The notes: generated from the letters alone by a model not told the origin. 33,843 bases of DNA from an uncultured Oscillospiraceae bacterium (GCA_949285275.1 CASEBP010000018.1:1-33843), one strand, 5' to 3'. Positions 16,437 to 24,620 are shown, counted from the first letter of the stretch. Program-made: numbers and translations.

Positions 16437-17279
16437 TCAATAACTCAGCAACAGCCCCTGATCTCCGGCATAAAAGGAGGTCAGGCAGGCACATTCGAGC
16501 ACCGTGAAATCGGTGATCCCATAGGTCTCCCGGATTAATCCGCTCAGAGAAGCGGCCCCATCAGGATTGCCGCAGTGGGTAATAACCACTGGTGTCTTGG
16601 CAGAAATCGGCTTGATCTTTTCCATCAGCGCCACCATCCGCTCGATTGCACGTTTCTCTCCCCGCGGCTTTTCCAGGACCTGGATGGTCCCGTTGCTGTT
16701 GCGGGCAACGGCACGGATGTTGAGCGCCGACGCCAGCAAGCCGGTGACCGGACTCATTCGTCCGTTTTTAATCAGCGCATCAAAGGTCGCAAGGGAAAAG
16801 AGGATAATCATCGTGTCGCGGTACCGCTCAATCTGCTCGACGATCTCCTCAAAGGAGAGGCCCTGTTCGATCAGCTCCCGCAGGCGGCGCAGAATCAGCA
16901 CCATCGAACCGGCGGTCGAAAGACTGTCCACCACATGAATGTGGTGATCAGGCGCCTCGTCGTGAACCAGCTGCATTGCCTGCAGCGCGGCATTGTAGGT
17001 TCCGCTCAGATGGCTGGAGATCGTGACAACAAAGCTGTTCTTCGCCTGGCGCAGCTGCGCCGCAAAGTCGGCCGGGCTGGGACAGGCCGTGGAAGAAGGG
17101 CCCTTTGATTCCCGCACCGCCCGCAGCATGTCGCGGGGATCCGTCTCCGGCAGGTCGATGAATTCCCGGCCGTCGACCAAAATCTTTAACGGCACCGTGG
17201 CAAAATAGAGGTCGCCCGCATCAAAAAGCGTATCATTGAGATCACAGGAGCTGTCTGCAATCAGGCCCCATTCTTTCAT
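16437..17279 (-). CDS. DegV family fatty-acid-binding protein
   Basis: 280 residues, the standard family length. DegV proteins bind a long-chain fatty acid between two domains and, as FakB, present it to the kinase FakA for phosphorylation and phospholipid synthesis. Visible signatures are IADSSCDL at the N-terminus, VPLKILVDG, the ACPSPADF segment, VVTISSHLSGTYNAA, HVVDSLSTAGSM and KNGRMSP. The start ATG at 17279 is set by GGGAGGG 6 bp upstream; a TTG one codon earlier is less likely. No fakA is in the window. A strong promoter lies at 17342-17370. The exact fatty acid preference cannot be told. Confidence 0.93.
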   Translation of the reverse strand: MKEWGLIADSSCDLNDTLFDAGDLYFATVPLKILVDGREFIDLPETDPRDMLRAVRESKGPSSTACPSPADFAAQLRQAKNSFVVTISSHLSGTYNAALQAMQLVHDEAPDHHIHVVDSLSTAGSMVLILRRLRELIEQGLSFEEIVEQIERYRDTMIILFSLATFDALIKNGRMSPVTGLLASALNIRAVARNSNGTIQVLEKPRGEKRAIERMVALMEKIKPISAKTPVVITHCGNPDGAASLSGLIRETYGITDFTVLECACLTSFYAGDQGLLLSY

Positions 17280-17341
17280 CAAATCCCTCCCGGGTTGTGT
17301 TTGGTTCCGATCCGTCTGCAGCGCCGGCGGATATCGGTTTC

Positions 17342-17370
17342 ATCATACCCTACCGAGCCGAAAATTGCAA
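17342..17370 (-). promoter_or_regulatory. Promoter of the DegV gene
   Basis: Minus-strand TTGCAA (17370-17365), a 17-bp spacer and TATGAT (17347-17342), about 60 bp ahead of the start codon. Confidence 0.7.
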
Positions 17371-17414
17371 GAAAAATACCAGGAAGTGGGGGATCCGGCC
17401 GAAATTCCTGTGTT

Positions 17415-18248
17415 TCAATCCTCCCGGGTGGTCAGCAGCCGGTATATCTCTCCCTTACGCAGTCCCGTCTCTGCCGCCGCCTGCCGCGCCGCCGCCGAAG
17501 GACTCATCCCCTCTGCCATCAGATGGCGAGCCAGCTTTGCGGCCTGTTCCGGGTCGCACGGGGCCGAGGACGGGGCCGAAGTCCCCTCCACAATCAGGAC
17601 AAACTCGCCCCGGGGCTCGACGGTGTCATATCGCTCACAGGCCTCCTGCAGGGTAATCCGAAGCATCTCCTCGTGCAGCTTGGTCAGCTCCCGGCCGAGC
17701 GCGATCCGACGCTGTCCGCCGAACGCGGCGCACAGGTCGTCCAGCGTGGCACGCAGCTTGTGCGGCGCTTCATAGAAGATCATCGTTCGCCGCTCCGCCG
17801 TCAGCTCGGAAAGCCGTGACCGGCGCTCCTGCCGGTCGACCGGAAGAAACCCTTCAAAGCAGAACCGTACCGAAGGCAGCCCGGACAGGGCCAGCGCCGT
17901 TAGCGCCGCCGTGGGCCCCGGCGCTGAAAGAACCAAAATCCCCGCCTCGGCACAGAGCCGCACCAAATCCTCCCCAGGATCGGAAATCGCCGGCATCCCC
18001 GCATCGGTGACCAGCGCACAGTCCTCCCCGGCAAGAATCCGGGCAACGATCTGCGGTCCCCGCTCGCGCATGTTATGCTGATGGTAGCTGACCATCGGCT
18101 TACTGATTCCGAAATGGCTGAGCAGCTTGCGGGTGACCCGAGTATCCTCAGCGGCAATGAAGCTGCACTGCTCCAGCACAGCGGCCGCCCGCGGTGAAAA
18201 ATCCCCCAGATTCCCGATCGGCGTACCGACCAGATACAGTGTGCCCAT
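17415..18248 (-). CDS. rsmI: 16S rRNA (cytidine1402-2'-O)-methyltransferase
   Basis: 277 residues, normal length. It 2'-O-methylates C1402 in the decoding centre of 16S rRNA with S-adenosylmethionine. The tetrapyrrole-methylase fold shows GTPIGNLGD at residues 9-17, AAEDTR, the VTDAGMPAISDPG loop, SAPGPTAALTAL and the GFLP segment. The C-terminal helical part (MSPSAAARQAAAETG) is typical. The start has GGAGGAA upstream. It follows trmN6 by 5 bp, so both are translated from one message, the same order as Bacillus subtilis yabB-yazA-yabC but without a yazA gene between. Confidence 0.95.
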   Translation of the reverse strand: MGTLYLVGTPIGNLGDFSPRAAAVLEQCSFIAAEDTRVTRKLLSHFGISKPMVSYHQHNMRERGPQIVARILAGEDCALVTDAGMPAISDPGEDLVRLCAEAGILVLSAPGPTAALTALALSGLPSVRFCFEGFLPVDRQERRSRLSELTAERRTMIFYEAPHKLRATLDDLCAAFGGQRRIALGRELTKLHEEMLRITLQEACERYDTVEPRGEFVLIVEGTSAPSSAPCDPEQAAKLARHLMAEGMSPSAAARQAAAETGLRKGEIYRLLTTRED

Positions 18249-18253
18249 CCTTG

Positions 18254-19015
18254 CTATTCCTCCATCCGATAGATTGCGCGATACTCCTCACCCGGCTCCC
18301 CGTCCGGTCCCAAAAGGACCAATGCGGGCAGCCAATTGAGCTGTTTTCCGCCGCCCAGCACCGCCTCAACCAGCAACAGTTCCGGCGGTTCCCCCGCCCG
18401 GGTGCAAACCGGCCGAAGCCGTTTGGGCTCGAGCCGTACCGCCCGCATCGCCTCAAAGAGATCCGGCAGTCGCTGCGGCTTCCAGCAACAGCAGAACCGC
18501 CCCCTAAATCGCAGCAACCGCGCTGCAGCCGCTGTCACTTCGCCGATGGTAGCTGTTGCCTCCTGCCGGGCGGCCCGTCGGGCCGGATCCTCTGGCTCAA
18601 TTCCTTCTCCACAGGCAAAATAAGGCGGATTGCAGATGACCAGATCAAAGCCCCCCGCCGGCAGATCGGGCTCTTTCGCCAGGCAGCGCAGATCGGCCCG
18701 AAGCGCCGTTATCCGTCCGGCCAGGCCGTTCTCGCTGACGCCGCGCCCAAGCAGCCCGAAGGCTTCGCCGTCCAGCTCCACACAGACGACCCGGGCAGGC
18801 GCAGGCTCCCCCTCGGCAAACCACAGCAGCGTCGCCGCGCCGCAGCCCGCACCCAGCTCAACGCAGCGGTCCTGCGCCCGGGGCTGCGCGAAGCGGGAAA
18901 GCAGCACCGTATCGGTGCCAAAGCGGTGGCGCCTCGAAAGAAAAACCGAGATGCCTGCCGCGAGAATCATGCGCTGCGGCTCATCGCTCCACCCGCCGCT
19001 GGGCCGGTCGTTCAT
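18254..19015 (-). CDS. trmN6: tRNA1(Val) A37 N6-methyltransferase-like (YfiC/YabB family)
   Basis: 253 residues. A Rossmann methyltransferase with SAM motif VELGAGCGAATL (52-63) and the catalytic NPPY (about 130) that marks N6-adenine or N5-glutamine transfer; the FGTDTVLLS segment near the N-terminus is characteristic of the YfiC/YabB group. The E. coli relative modifies A37 of tRNA1-Val. The start ATG has GGAGGAAGCAGG upstream. It is only about 30 bp downstream of a terminator-like hairpin at 19047-19098, so its transcription probably depends on read-through from further upstream or a promoter I could not find. Substrate in this organism is inferred by family only. Confidence 0.88.
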   Translation of the reverse strand: MNDRPSGGWSDEPQRMILAAGISVFLSRRHRFGTDTVLLSRFAQPRAQDRCVELGAGCGAATLLWFAEGEPAPARVVCVELDGEAFGLLGRGVSENGLAGRITALRADLRCLAKEPDLPAGGFDLVICNPPYFACGEGIEPEDPARRAARQEATATIGEVTAAAARLLRFRGRFCCCWKPQRLPDLFEAMRAVRLEPKRLRPVCTRAGEPPELLLVEAVLGGGKQLNWLPALVLLGPDGEPGEEYRAIYRMEE

Positions 19016-19046
19016 CCTGCTTCCTCCATCCTTTTTCCGAAACTAC

Positions 19047-19098
19047 AAAAAGGAAGCCGCTGCAGACGACCGGGTCGAATACAGCGGCTCCCTTTTTT
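19047..19098. terminator. Terminator after the ferredoxin gene
   Basis: AAAAAGGAAGCCGCTG (19047-19062) pairs with CAGCGGCTCCCTTTTT (19082-19097) with one mismatch, around a 19-nt loop. The minus strand ends CTTCCTTTTTG. It separates ferredoxin from trmN6-rsmI and may be only partly effective, since no promoter is visible between it and trmN6. Confidence 0.75.
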
Positions 19099-19113
19099 GT
19101 TTTCCAGTCTTGA

Positions 19114-19284
19114 TCAGGCCTGAGCCGGAGCGCCGACAGGGCAGGTGCCCGCGCAGGCGCCGCAGTCGATGCAGAGATCGGGGTTGATCTGGTACTGGCC
19201 GTCAGCCTCGCTGATCGCGCCGACAGGACATTCGCTCTGGCAAGCGCCGCAGCTGATGCAAGCGGAAGAAATATGATATGCCAT
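19114..19284 (-). CDS. 2[4Fe-4S] ferredoxin
   Basis: 56 residues, the clostridial ferredoxin size. Two CxxCxxCxxxCP motifs are complete: C9, C12, C15, C19 and C38, C41, C44, C48, each followed by Pro, giving two low-potential [4Fe-4S] clusters for electron transfer. Each cluster-bearing half repeats the other (CISCGAC and CIDCGAC), the known internal duplication. AGGAGG precedes the start by 9 bp; longer readings through the upstream region are not supported. It has its own promoter and terminator, so it is likely expressed strongly and alone, although it sits inside the ricT-trmN6-rsmI block. Partner enzymes are unknown. Confidence 0.96.
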   Translation of the reverse strand: MAYHISSACISCGACQSECPVGAISEADGQYQINPDLCIDCGACAGTCPVGAPAQA

Positions 19285-19315
19285 TGGAAATACACCTCCT
19301 TTGATTTTCACCGCT

Positions 19316-19343
19316 ATCATATCATATCTTCGGGAAAAATCAA
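19316..19343 (-). promoter_or_regulatory. Promoter of the ferredoxin gene
   Basis: Minus-strand TTGATT (19343-19338), a 16-bp spacer and TATGAT (19321-19316); a second overlapping TATGAT lies 5 bp upstream. The leader is about 25 nt. Confidence 0.65.
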
Positions 19344-19375
19344 AGGGCTTTTGAAAAAAATCATCAAAAGAAAAG

Positions 19376-20539
19376 TCAGGAAGGCGTTCCAGTCTCTCCA
19401 CCCTGCGGCGGGGAACTGACAGGAGCGGTGTTCTCTCCTTCAATCGGCCGCTTGCCGCCCGAACGGCCGCGTCCCCCTCTGCGGCGGCGCGGACGGGAAC
19501 GTTTGACGGGCTCTCCCCCTGCCTGCGGCGCATCCTCCGCTGCGTCCAGGGCTTCCGGCTGCTGGGACTCCTCGGGCTTCACGCCGTGGGGCTGCTGAAC
19601 GGCACCGTCTGCCGGTTTTGCACTGCGCGGAGTGCGCGCCGGACGGTCTCCGGCCGTCTTGCGCTCGGCCTTCTGTGCCGGCTGCGCTCCGCCCTCCTCC
19701 GCCGGCCGGGATGTACTGCGGGGATCGTCCCGCAGCGACGTAATCTCCCGCCGGGAGAAACTCTTGAAGACAAATCCCTCCCCCGACTCGATCTTGACCT
19801 TGAGTGCGCCGGTCAGGAGGTTGGTGATTTCACAGACCACCCCATTTCCCTCGGGGGTGGAGACCGGGGTTCCAACCCGCGGAGTACTGCGAAGCAGATC
19901 CTCATAGGCGTGCTGTTCATACTTCAGGCAGCACATCAGCCGCCCACAGCTGCCGGAAATCTTGGCCGGATTCAGCGAAAGCCCCTGTTCCTTTGCCATC
20001 TTGATCGAAACCGGCTGGAATTCTCCGAGGAAACTCGTGCAGCAGAACTCCCGCCCGCAGATCCCGAGTCCGCCGAGCATCTTGGCCTCGTCACGCACCC
20101 CAATCTGGCGCAGCTCGATCCGGGTGCGGAAAACCCCCGCCAGATCTTTGACCAGGTCGCGGAAATCCACCCGTCCATCGGCGGTAAAGTAGAAGAGGAT
20201 CTTGCTGTTGTCGAAGGTATATTCGACGTCGACCAGCTTCATATCCATCTTGTGTTCCAGGATCTTGCGCTGGCAGATTTCAAACGCACTCGCTTCGCGG
20301 CGGCGGTTCTCCTCCATCTGCGCGATATCCCGGGCATTCGCGATCCGCACCAGCTTCTTAAGCGGCCGGACGATCTGCTCCTCTGCTACTTCGTGGTTGG
20401 AGGCCGCGACCAGACCGCATTCGATGCCGCGGGCCGTCTCAACGATGACCGCCTGATCGGCCGTGACGGCAATCCCACAGGGATCAAAGTAGTAAACCTT
20501 CCCCCCGTCTTTGAACTTAACTCCGATTACCTCTGCCAT
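19376..20539 (-). CDS. ricT: PSP1-domain protein RicT (YaaT) with long basic C-terminal tail
   Basis: 387 residues. In Bacillus subtilis RicT joins RicA and RicF in an iron-sulfur-bearing complex that supports RNase Y-dependent mRNA maturation and sporulation phosphorelay. The PSP1 core covers about residues 1-265, with conserved Cys motifs GICGREFCCTSF and SCGRLMCCLKYE. The B. subtilis protein ends near 275; here about 110 more residues follow, rich in Pro, Glu and Ala, with a strongly basic RG patch at about 345-365 (RPRRRRGGRGRSGGKR) that could bind RNA. holB lies 72 bp upstream on the same strand, as in other Firmicutes. Neither ricA nor ricF is in this window. Confidence 0.93.
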   Translation of the reverse strand: MAEVIGVKFKDGGKVYYFDPCGIAVTADQAVIVETARGIECGLVAASNHEVAEEQIVRPLKKLVRIANARDIAQMEENRRREASAFEICQRKILEHKMDMKLVDVEYTFDNSKILFYFTADGRVDFRDLVKDLAGVFRTRIELRQIGVRDEAKMLGGLGICGREFCCTSFLGEFQPVSIKMAKEQGLSLNPAKISGSCGRLMCCLKYEQHAYEDLLRSTPRVGTPVSTPEGNGVVCEITNLLTGALKVKIESGEGFVFKSFSRREITSLRDDPRSTSRPAEEGGAQPAQKAERKTAGDRPARTPRSAKPADGAVQQPHGVKPEESQQPEALDAAEDAPQAGGEPVKRSRPRRRRGGRGRSGGKRPIEGENTAPVSSPPQGGETGTPS

Positions 20540-20611
20540 GACAATACCCTTTCCGTACGCCGGGCACGGCGTGATTTGATCCGGCCGCCCACGCGGTCCG
20601 GAAACAGCAAT

Positions 20612-21568
20612 CTATTCTCTGCGGCGGCCGGATGAATGAGCCGCCGTCTGCACCAGACGGCCGGCCGCCACCGCCGAAAGCAGCGCGAGCCCGACGTTTT
20701 GCCCGGCGCGAAACTGCATTTCTTCTATTATAGCAACAATTTCCCCACACTGCAATGCGGAAAGCTCACCTGCCCCGAGCGCGGCAATGGCGCGGCAGCG
20801 AAACACTTCGAGCAACCTCGCCAGGCCCTCCCGATCCCGCTCATACCCCGCAAAGATCCGCATCAACTCGTAGCGCTGGCAATGAACGGTATACTCCAGC
20901 AGCGACGCCCCATCCCGCTCGATCTGCTGGGCAACCGGGTCAGAAAGGGAAGCCAGCGCCTGTCCCACCGTCTCAAAGCCCTCCGCCAGCCGGGAGAGCA
21001 GCTGCGGATCCTCCCCGGGACGCAGCACCTGCAGCGCCGAAAGCCGTTCCGGCGCCGGAAGCTCCCGCAGCGGAAGTATCGTCGCCCGGGACCGCACCGT
21101 TTCCAGCAGTGAACCGGCTGATGGGACGGTAAAGAGAAAATAAGCGGCGGCTGGAGGTTCCTCAATCAGCTTGAGCAGGGCGTTCTGGGCGGCGACGGTC
21201 ATCCGCTGCGCCTCGGGAATCAGAAAAACCCGCCGTTCAGCCTCATGCGGGGCAATCCAGGCGTTCTCCCGGACCTGGCGCACCGCATCGACCCCAATCG
21301 ACTGCTTTTTCCCTTCGGGCAGAACTTCGGTCAGATCGGGGTGAATACCCTTGTTCATCTTATGGCAGGAAGGACAACTGCCACAGGGGGTTTGCCGGGA
21401 ATCGCCCGGCCTGCGGCAGAGCAGCATCGCCGCCGCCTCCCGGGCCAGCGTCCGTTTGCCGCTGCCCGGCGCCCCCTCAATCACCAGCGTATGCGGAAAA
21501 CGCCCGCCGTCCCAAAGGGCGGCGAGCGTCCGGTATGCCTCCTGCATTTCCAGCAGCGTCCTGTTCAA
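20612..21568 (-). CDS. holB: DNA polymerase III delta-prime subunit
   Basis: 318 residues. Part of the clamp loader that places the beta sliding clamp on DNA. Walker A-like GAPGSGKRT (32-40), a zinc-finger-type CGSCPSCH, the LLKLIEEPP helix and a sensor-type VRSRATI are visible; the usual SRC reads SRA. The C-terminal collar region is less conserved. The start is a TTG at 21568, supported by GGGAGG 8 bp upstream; the next in-frame ATG at codon 8 has no site. It follows darA by 20 bp and precedes ricT, the conserved Firmicutes order. Confidence 0.92.
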   Translation of the reverse strand: MNRTLLEMQEAYRTLAALWDGGRFPHTLVIEGAPGSGKRTLAREAAAMLLCRRPGDSRQTPCGSCPSCHKMNKGIHPDLTEVLPEGKKQSIGVDAVRQVRENAWIAPHEAERRVFLIPEAQRMTVAAQNALLKLIEEPPAAAYFLFTVPSAGSLLETVRSRATILPLRELPAPERLSALQVLRPGEDPQLLSRLAEGFETVGQALASLSDPVAQQIERDGASLLEYTVHCQRYELMRIFAGYERDREGLARLLEVFRCRAIAALGAGELSALQCGEIVAIIEEMQFRAGQNVGLALLSAVAAGRLVQTAAHSSGRRRE

Positions 21569-21588
21569 TCCGCAGTCCTCCCGCCGGA

Positions 21589-21912
21589 TCAGAGCTTCTC
21601 AAACCGCTCGACGTTGGTGACAAAGATGGTCGCGCCGCCCACCTGGACTTCCACCGGGAAGGCGCTGTACATTCCCACCCCGTACGACGCAGAGGAAGGA
21701 ACCAGCTGGGTGCGTTTCTTGGAGTGCTTCCCGATGAGTTCGATCGCCTCATCGACCTTTTCATCATCGGTTCCGCAGAGGAAGGTCGTGTTTCCGGCCA
21801 GCAGGAAACCGCCGGTCGTCGCCAGACGGGTTACCTGAAAGCGCGCCTTGGTCAGCGCCGACTGAACCCGGTTGGCGTCGTCGTTGGATACAATCGCAAA
21901 GATCAGCTTCAT
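21589..21912 (-). CDS. darA: Cyclic-di-AMP receptor DarA/PstA (YaaQ)
   Basis: 107 residues, close to the 109 of Bacillus subtilis DarA. A PII-like trimeric cytosolic protein that binds the second messenger c-di-AMP; its downstream target is not settled. The pattern MKLIFAIVSNDDANRV, then TRLATTGGFLLAGNTTFL, then the VEVQVGGATIFVTNVERFEKL end is diagnostic. GGAGGT precedes the start. It heads the darA-holB-ricT run. Bacillus has yaaR between darA and holB, which is missing here. Confidence 0.95.
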   Translation of the reverse strand: MKLIFAIVSNDDANRVQSALTKARFQVTRLATTGGFLLAGNTTFLCGTDDEKVDEAIELIGKHSKKRTQLVPSSASYGVGMYSAFPVEVQVGGATIFVTNVERFEKL

Positions 21913-22045
21913 CGAATGCCACCTCCGTCAGTTTGAATCCAGCGCCCTATGCAATGCACAGGGACTGCTGTTTCTGTCTTTATTTTACCACATCGCCTGC
22001 CAAACCGCCACCTCTTTTTTTGCCCGGGCGAAAAATCTCGGACGC

Positions 22046-23104
22046 TCAGTGGCCGCGCCGGTTTTTCCAGTGGCGGATCCGGTCGTTGAGGGCGATCGCC
22101 GTGTCAACCATAGCGGCCCGCAATGGACGGTAGACGCAGTCAAATTCCCCCGCCAGCTCATCAAGCTGTCCGTTAAAGCCCTTCTTGAAGCGGTACAGGC
22201 CGTACATGGGATTGTTCTCGGGGTTGAGATTGCCCGACACCCCCTGAAAATCATAGACGCTGCACCCCGTTTCCAGCGCCCAGCGGATCATCTCCCACTG
22301 CATCAGATAGTTGGGCATATGATTGCGGCACTCGTTATCCGACGCCCCGTAGACATAGCAGGTCTTGTTGCCGAAGTTGGTGGTAATCGCGCCGGAAATC
22401 GCCCGTCCTTCGTAAAAGCCCATATAGAGCCGCGCATGCTCCCCCAGGGCCGACAAAAACCGCTCAAAATACGCCCTGGGACGGATGGCAAAGCCATCCC
22501 GTTCCCCGGTCAGCGTCATCAGCCGCATGAATTCATCGAGGTACTCGGTGCCGACCGGCCGCACTTCCACCCCGTCGCGAACCGCGATCTTCAAATTGCG
22601 CCGGGTCTGCTGGGTGAGGTTCATTCGCAGTTCCTCTTCCCCACGTCCCTGCAGATAGAGCCGGTAGTTGAACCGCGCCTGGATCGTCTCGAATCCCTCC
22701 GGCCCGTAAAAGCGGCGAAAGCCCAGCTCCCGGGCGATGGCGAGAAATTCCTCATCCGAGGCCGGAACATCCGGATCCATTTTGAAGGTATGGGCATGAT
22801 ACCGCCGGGCCAGCTCGTCAACTCCCGACTTCAGGCAGCGCAGCACCTGCCGGTCGTGCAGATCACAGACCGGCCCGCGCGGCGCATAGAGAAAACAGGT
22901 GCCGATCAGCGGGATCTTCTGGATCAGCACCGAAACCGAGCCGATAATCTCCCCTGCATCATTCCGGCAGGCAACCGCCTCAAAGCCCCAGTTGGATTTG
23001 ACCTTCCGCCAGGTACTGCACTGGGTAAAGCTGCTCTGCGGATGGGAGGCGACAAACCGGTCGAGCTCGTCATATTGAGAAGGGGTTAAAATTTCCGCGT
23101 TCAT
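22046..23104 (-). CDS. FemAB-family aminoacyltransferase (peptidoglycan cross-bridge type)
   Basis: 352 residues from the ATG at 23104, set by GGAGG 9 bp upstream; a longer reading adds 25 residues with no site. FemABX proteins use aminoacyl-tRNA to add residues to the peptidoglycan stem peptide at lipid II. Visible family features: SSFTQCSTWRKVK, the FLYAPRGPVCD strand, NLTQQTRRNLKIA, the GAITTNFGNKTCYVYGAS core, the NYLMQWEMIRWA helix and YDFQGVSGNL then YGLYRFKKGF. Tandem GNAT-like folds are expected. Which residue it adds cannot be told. It has a divergent partner at 23321. Confidence 0.9.
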   Translation of the reverse strand: MNAEILTPSQYDELDRFVASHPQSSFTQCSTWRKVKSNWGFEAVACRNDAGEIIGSVSVLIQKIPLIGTCFLYAPRGPVCDLHDRQVLRCLKSGVDELARRYHAHTFKMDPDVPASDEEFLAIARELGFRRFYGPEGFETIQARFNYRLYLQGRGEEELRMNLTQQTRRNLKIAVRDGVEVRPVGTEYLDEFMRLMTLTGERDGFAIRPRAYFERFLSALGEHARLYMGFYEGRAISGAITTNFGNKTCYVYGASDNECRNHMPNYLMQWEMIRWALETGCSVYDFQGVSGNLNPENNPMYGLYRFKKGFNGQLDELAGEFDCVYRPLRAAMVDTAIALNDRIRHWKNRRGH

Positions 23105-23227
23105 GGAACAGATCCTCCATCCTGTTTGGGAGGGCGGGTTTCCCGCCGCATTTCCGTTTATTATGGCATATTTTTTCACAAAAGGGAAGGGGAAATCGCC
23201 CTTTCACAGGACAGGAGCCGTTAAGTG

Positions 23228-23236
23228 TGCTATAAT
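23228..23236 (+). promoter_or_regulatory. Extended -10 promoter of the sensor-like gene
   Basis: TGC followed by a perfect TATAAT (23231-23236) without a clear -35, about 85 bp ahead of the ATG at 23321. On the opposite strand TGC-CATAAT (23168-23160) is a weaker counterpart for the FemAB gene. Confidence 0.55.
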
Positions 23237-23320
23237 AGCGGCAGAAACGGCCCTGCGTCCGGCACGCCGCACACCGGACGAGTGACGGGGCCACACGGCC
23301 CAGAAAGGAGCGATCGGAAG

Positions 23321-24244
23321 ATGAGTGAACCGGCACACGGCATTTCCCCTGAACAAACCGAACAGGATACACCGAAGAAAAAGCGAGGAATCGTGTTTCT
23401 GCTGCGAATCATCGCTGTCATCGCCGCACTGCTCGCTGTGGCGGGCCTTGCCATCCCGCAGCTGCGAAAGAGCAGCGCCCTCGGCGCGGTCGGCGAACGG
23501 GTTCTCGCGGAGATGACCCCCTTTTCGGTGGCTGTCTCCTATTACTCCGGTGAAGATCTCTCCCGGCTCTCCCAGAAGCAGGATCCCACCGATGCGGGTT
23601 ACCGGAAGATGGCGCAGCTGTTCGAACAGATCCGGATCCTGCAGGGATACGACCGGCTCTACCTGCTCTGCCGGGACGGGGAGCGGCAGCTGTTCTATCT
23701 GGGGGATGGACAACCCTTCCCGATCGGGTCCTACAAGCCGCTCAAAACCATCCTTGACCGAATCTACACCGGAAAATCCACCGGTGCCTACGCCAAGGAC
23801 CTGATCACCCGGGAGGATGGCAAAAAGGCCGCCGCCAGCTGCATCCCGCTGTACGGAAACGGACGGACGGTGCTGGCCGTGCTGGTGGTGGAGGCCGATC
23901 CCGGCAACACCAATTACCATCTGGTCGGCCCGATCAACCTGCATCTGGTCGGACTGGTCTCCGGCGCGCTGCTGCTGGTCTGCCTGCTGCTGCTCTGGCT
24001 GATCCGCAAACGCCGTCTTGCCCAGGCACAATGCCCGGAGGCGGCAGAGCCGTCCGAGGAACCGTCTGATCCGCTTTCTCCCTGCGGACAGCCGCAGACT
24101 TCCCCCTACGAACCGGAGTCGGACGCCATCCCCTCTGCGCCTGAGCCGGTTAGCGGGTCCGGCCCGGCATCACAACATCCGCAGTCGGCACCCGTCTCCC
24201 CGCAGGATCCTCCGCAGGCTGACCCGCCTGACACGCCGCTATGA
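23321..24244 (+). CDS. Two-TM membrane protein with extracytoplasmic sensor-like domain, no output domain
   Basis: 307 residues, start set by AAAGGAG 10 bp upstream. A polar N-terminus with KKKR leads to helix 1 (about 23-45), an extracytoplasmic domain of about 160 residues, helix 2 (about 208-228, LVSGALLLVCLLLLWLI), and a cytoplasmic Pro/Ser/Glu-rich tail of about 79 residues. The outer domain, with regularly spaced strands such as YDRLYLLCRDGERQLFYLGDG and a final AASCIPLYGNGRTVLAVLVVEAD, resembles the single-unit CACHE folds of bacterial receptors, but no kinase, cyclase or methyl-accepting domain follows. Its stop overlaps the start of the alkyltransferase gene (ATGA). Confidence 0.72.
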   Translation: MSEPAHGISPEQTEQDTPKKKRGIVFLLRIIAVIAALLAVAGLAIPQLRKSSALGAVGERVLAEMTPFSVAVSYYSGEDLSRLSQKQDPTDAGYRKMAQLFEQIRILQGYDRLYLLCRDGERQLFYLGDGQPFPIGSYKPLKTILDRIYTGKSTGAYAKDLITREDGKKAAASCIPLYGNGRTVLAVLVVEADPGNTNYHLVGPINLHLVGLVSGALLLVCLLLLWLIRKRRLAQAQCPEAAEPSEEPSDPLSPCGQPQTSPYEPESDAIPSAPEPVSGSGPASQHPQSAPVSPQDPPQADPPDTPL

Positions 24245-24555
24245 GCGCCTTTTACGACGCCGTCTACCGCGCGGTGGAGCGGATTCCCCGAGGCAAGGTG
24301 GCGACCTACGGACAGATCGCCCTGCTCTGCGGAAGGCCGCGCGCTTCCCGTGCGGTGGGATGGGCGCTGCATCAAAATCCCCTGCCCGGAATCATCCCCT
24401 GTCATCGGGTGGTCAACCGCAAGGGGGGAATGGCTCCTGCTTTCGCCTTCGGCGGCCCGCAGGTACAGCGCGGCCTCCTTGAAGCAGAGGGGGTTCCTTT
24501 CCTGCCGGAGGGCCAGGTTGATCTGTCCCGGGCGCTCTGGACACCCGACTTTTAG
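24241..24555 (+). CDS. Alkyltransferase-domain (MGMT/Ada C-terminal-like) protein with intact acceptor Cys
   Basis: 104 residues covering only the C-terminal DNA-binding and acceptor domain of O6-alkylguanine-DNA alkyltransferases. It has the helix-turn-helix Arg finger region (RASRAVGWALHQNP) and the active-site IPCHRVV with C54, so unlike ATL proteins, which have Trp there, the acceptor Cys is kept. It is therefore either a minimal alkyltransferase or a recognition protein that evolved separately. The ATG overlaps the previous stop (24241-24244), so translation is probably coupled to the membrane protein upstream; I cannot explain that pairing. A GC-rich hairpin follows. Confidence 0.88.
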   Translation: MSAFYDAVYRAVERIPRGKVATYGQIALLCGRPRASRAVGWALHQNPLPGIIPCHRVVNRKGGMAPAFAFGGPQVQRGLLEAEGVPFLPEGQVDLSRALWTPDF

Positions 24556-24577
24556 GTTTCTTCGGACAGACGCAATC

Positions 24578-24620
24578 CGCCCCGCCGTACAGCCGGTTAA
24601 AACCGGTATGCGGCGGGGCG
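24578..24620. other. GC-rich hairpin at a convergent gene end
   Basis: CGCCCCGCCG (24578-24587) pairs with CGGCGGGGCG (24611-24620), with an inner CCGGTT/AACCGG stem. No T tract follows on either strand, so I list it as a probable but non-classical transcript end between the alkyltransferase gene and the IclR gene. Confidence 0.6.

Noticed and set aside
21985-22045. GCCCGGGC flanked by T and A runs after the FemAB gene as its terminator
   Set aside because: The palindrome has no room for a loop and the flanks pair with each other, so I could not justify a terminator call.
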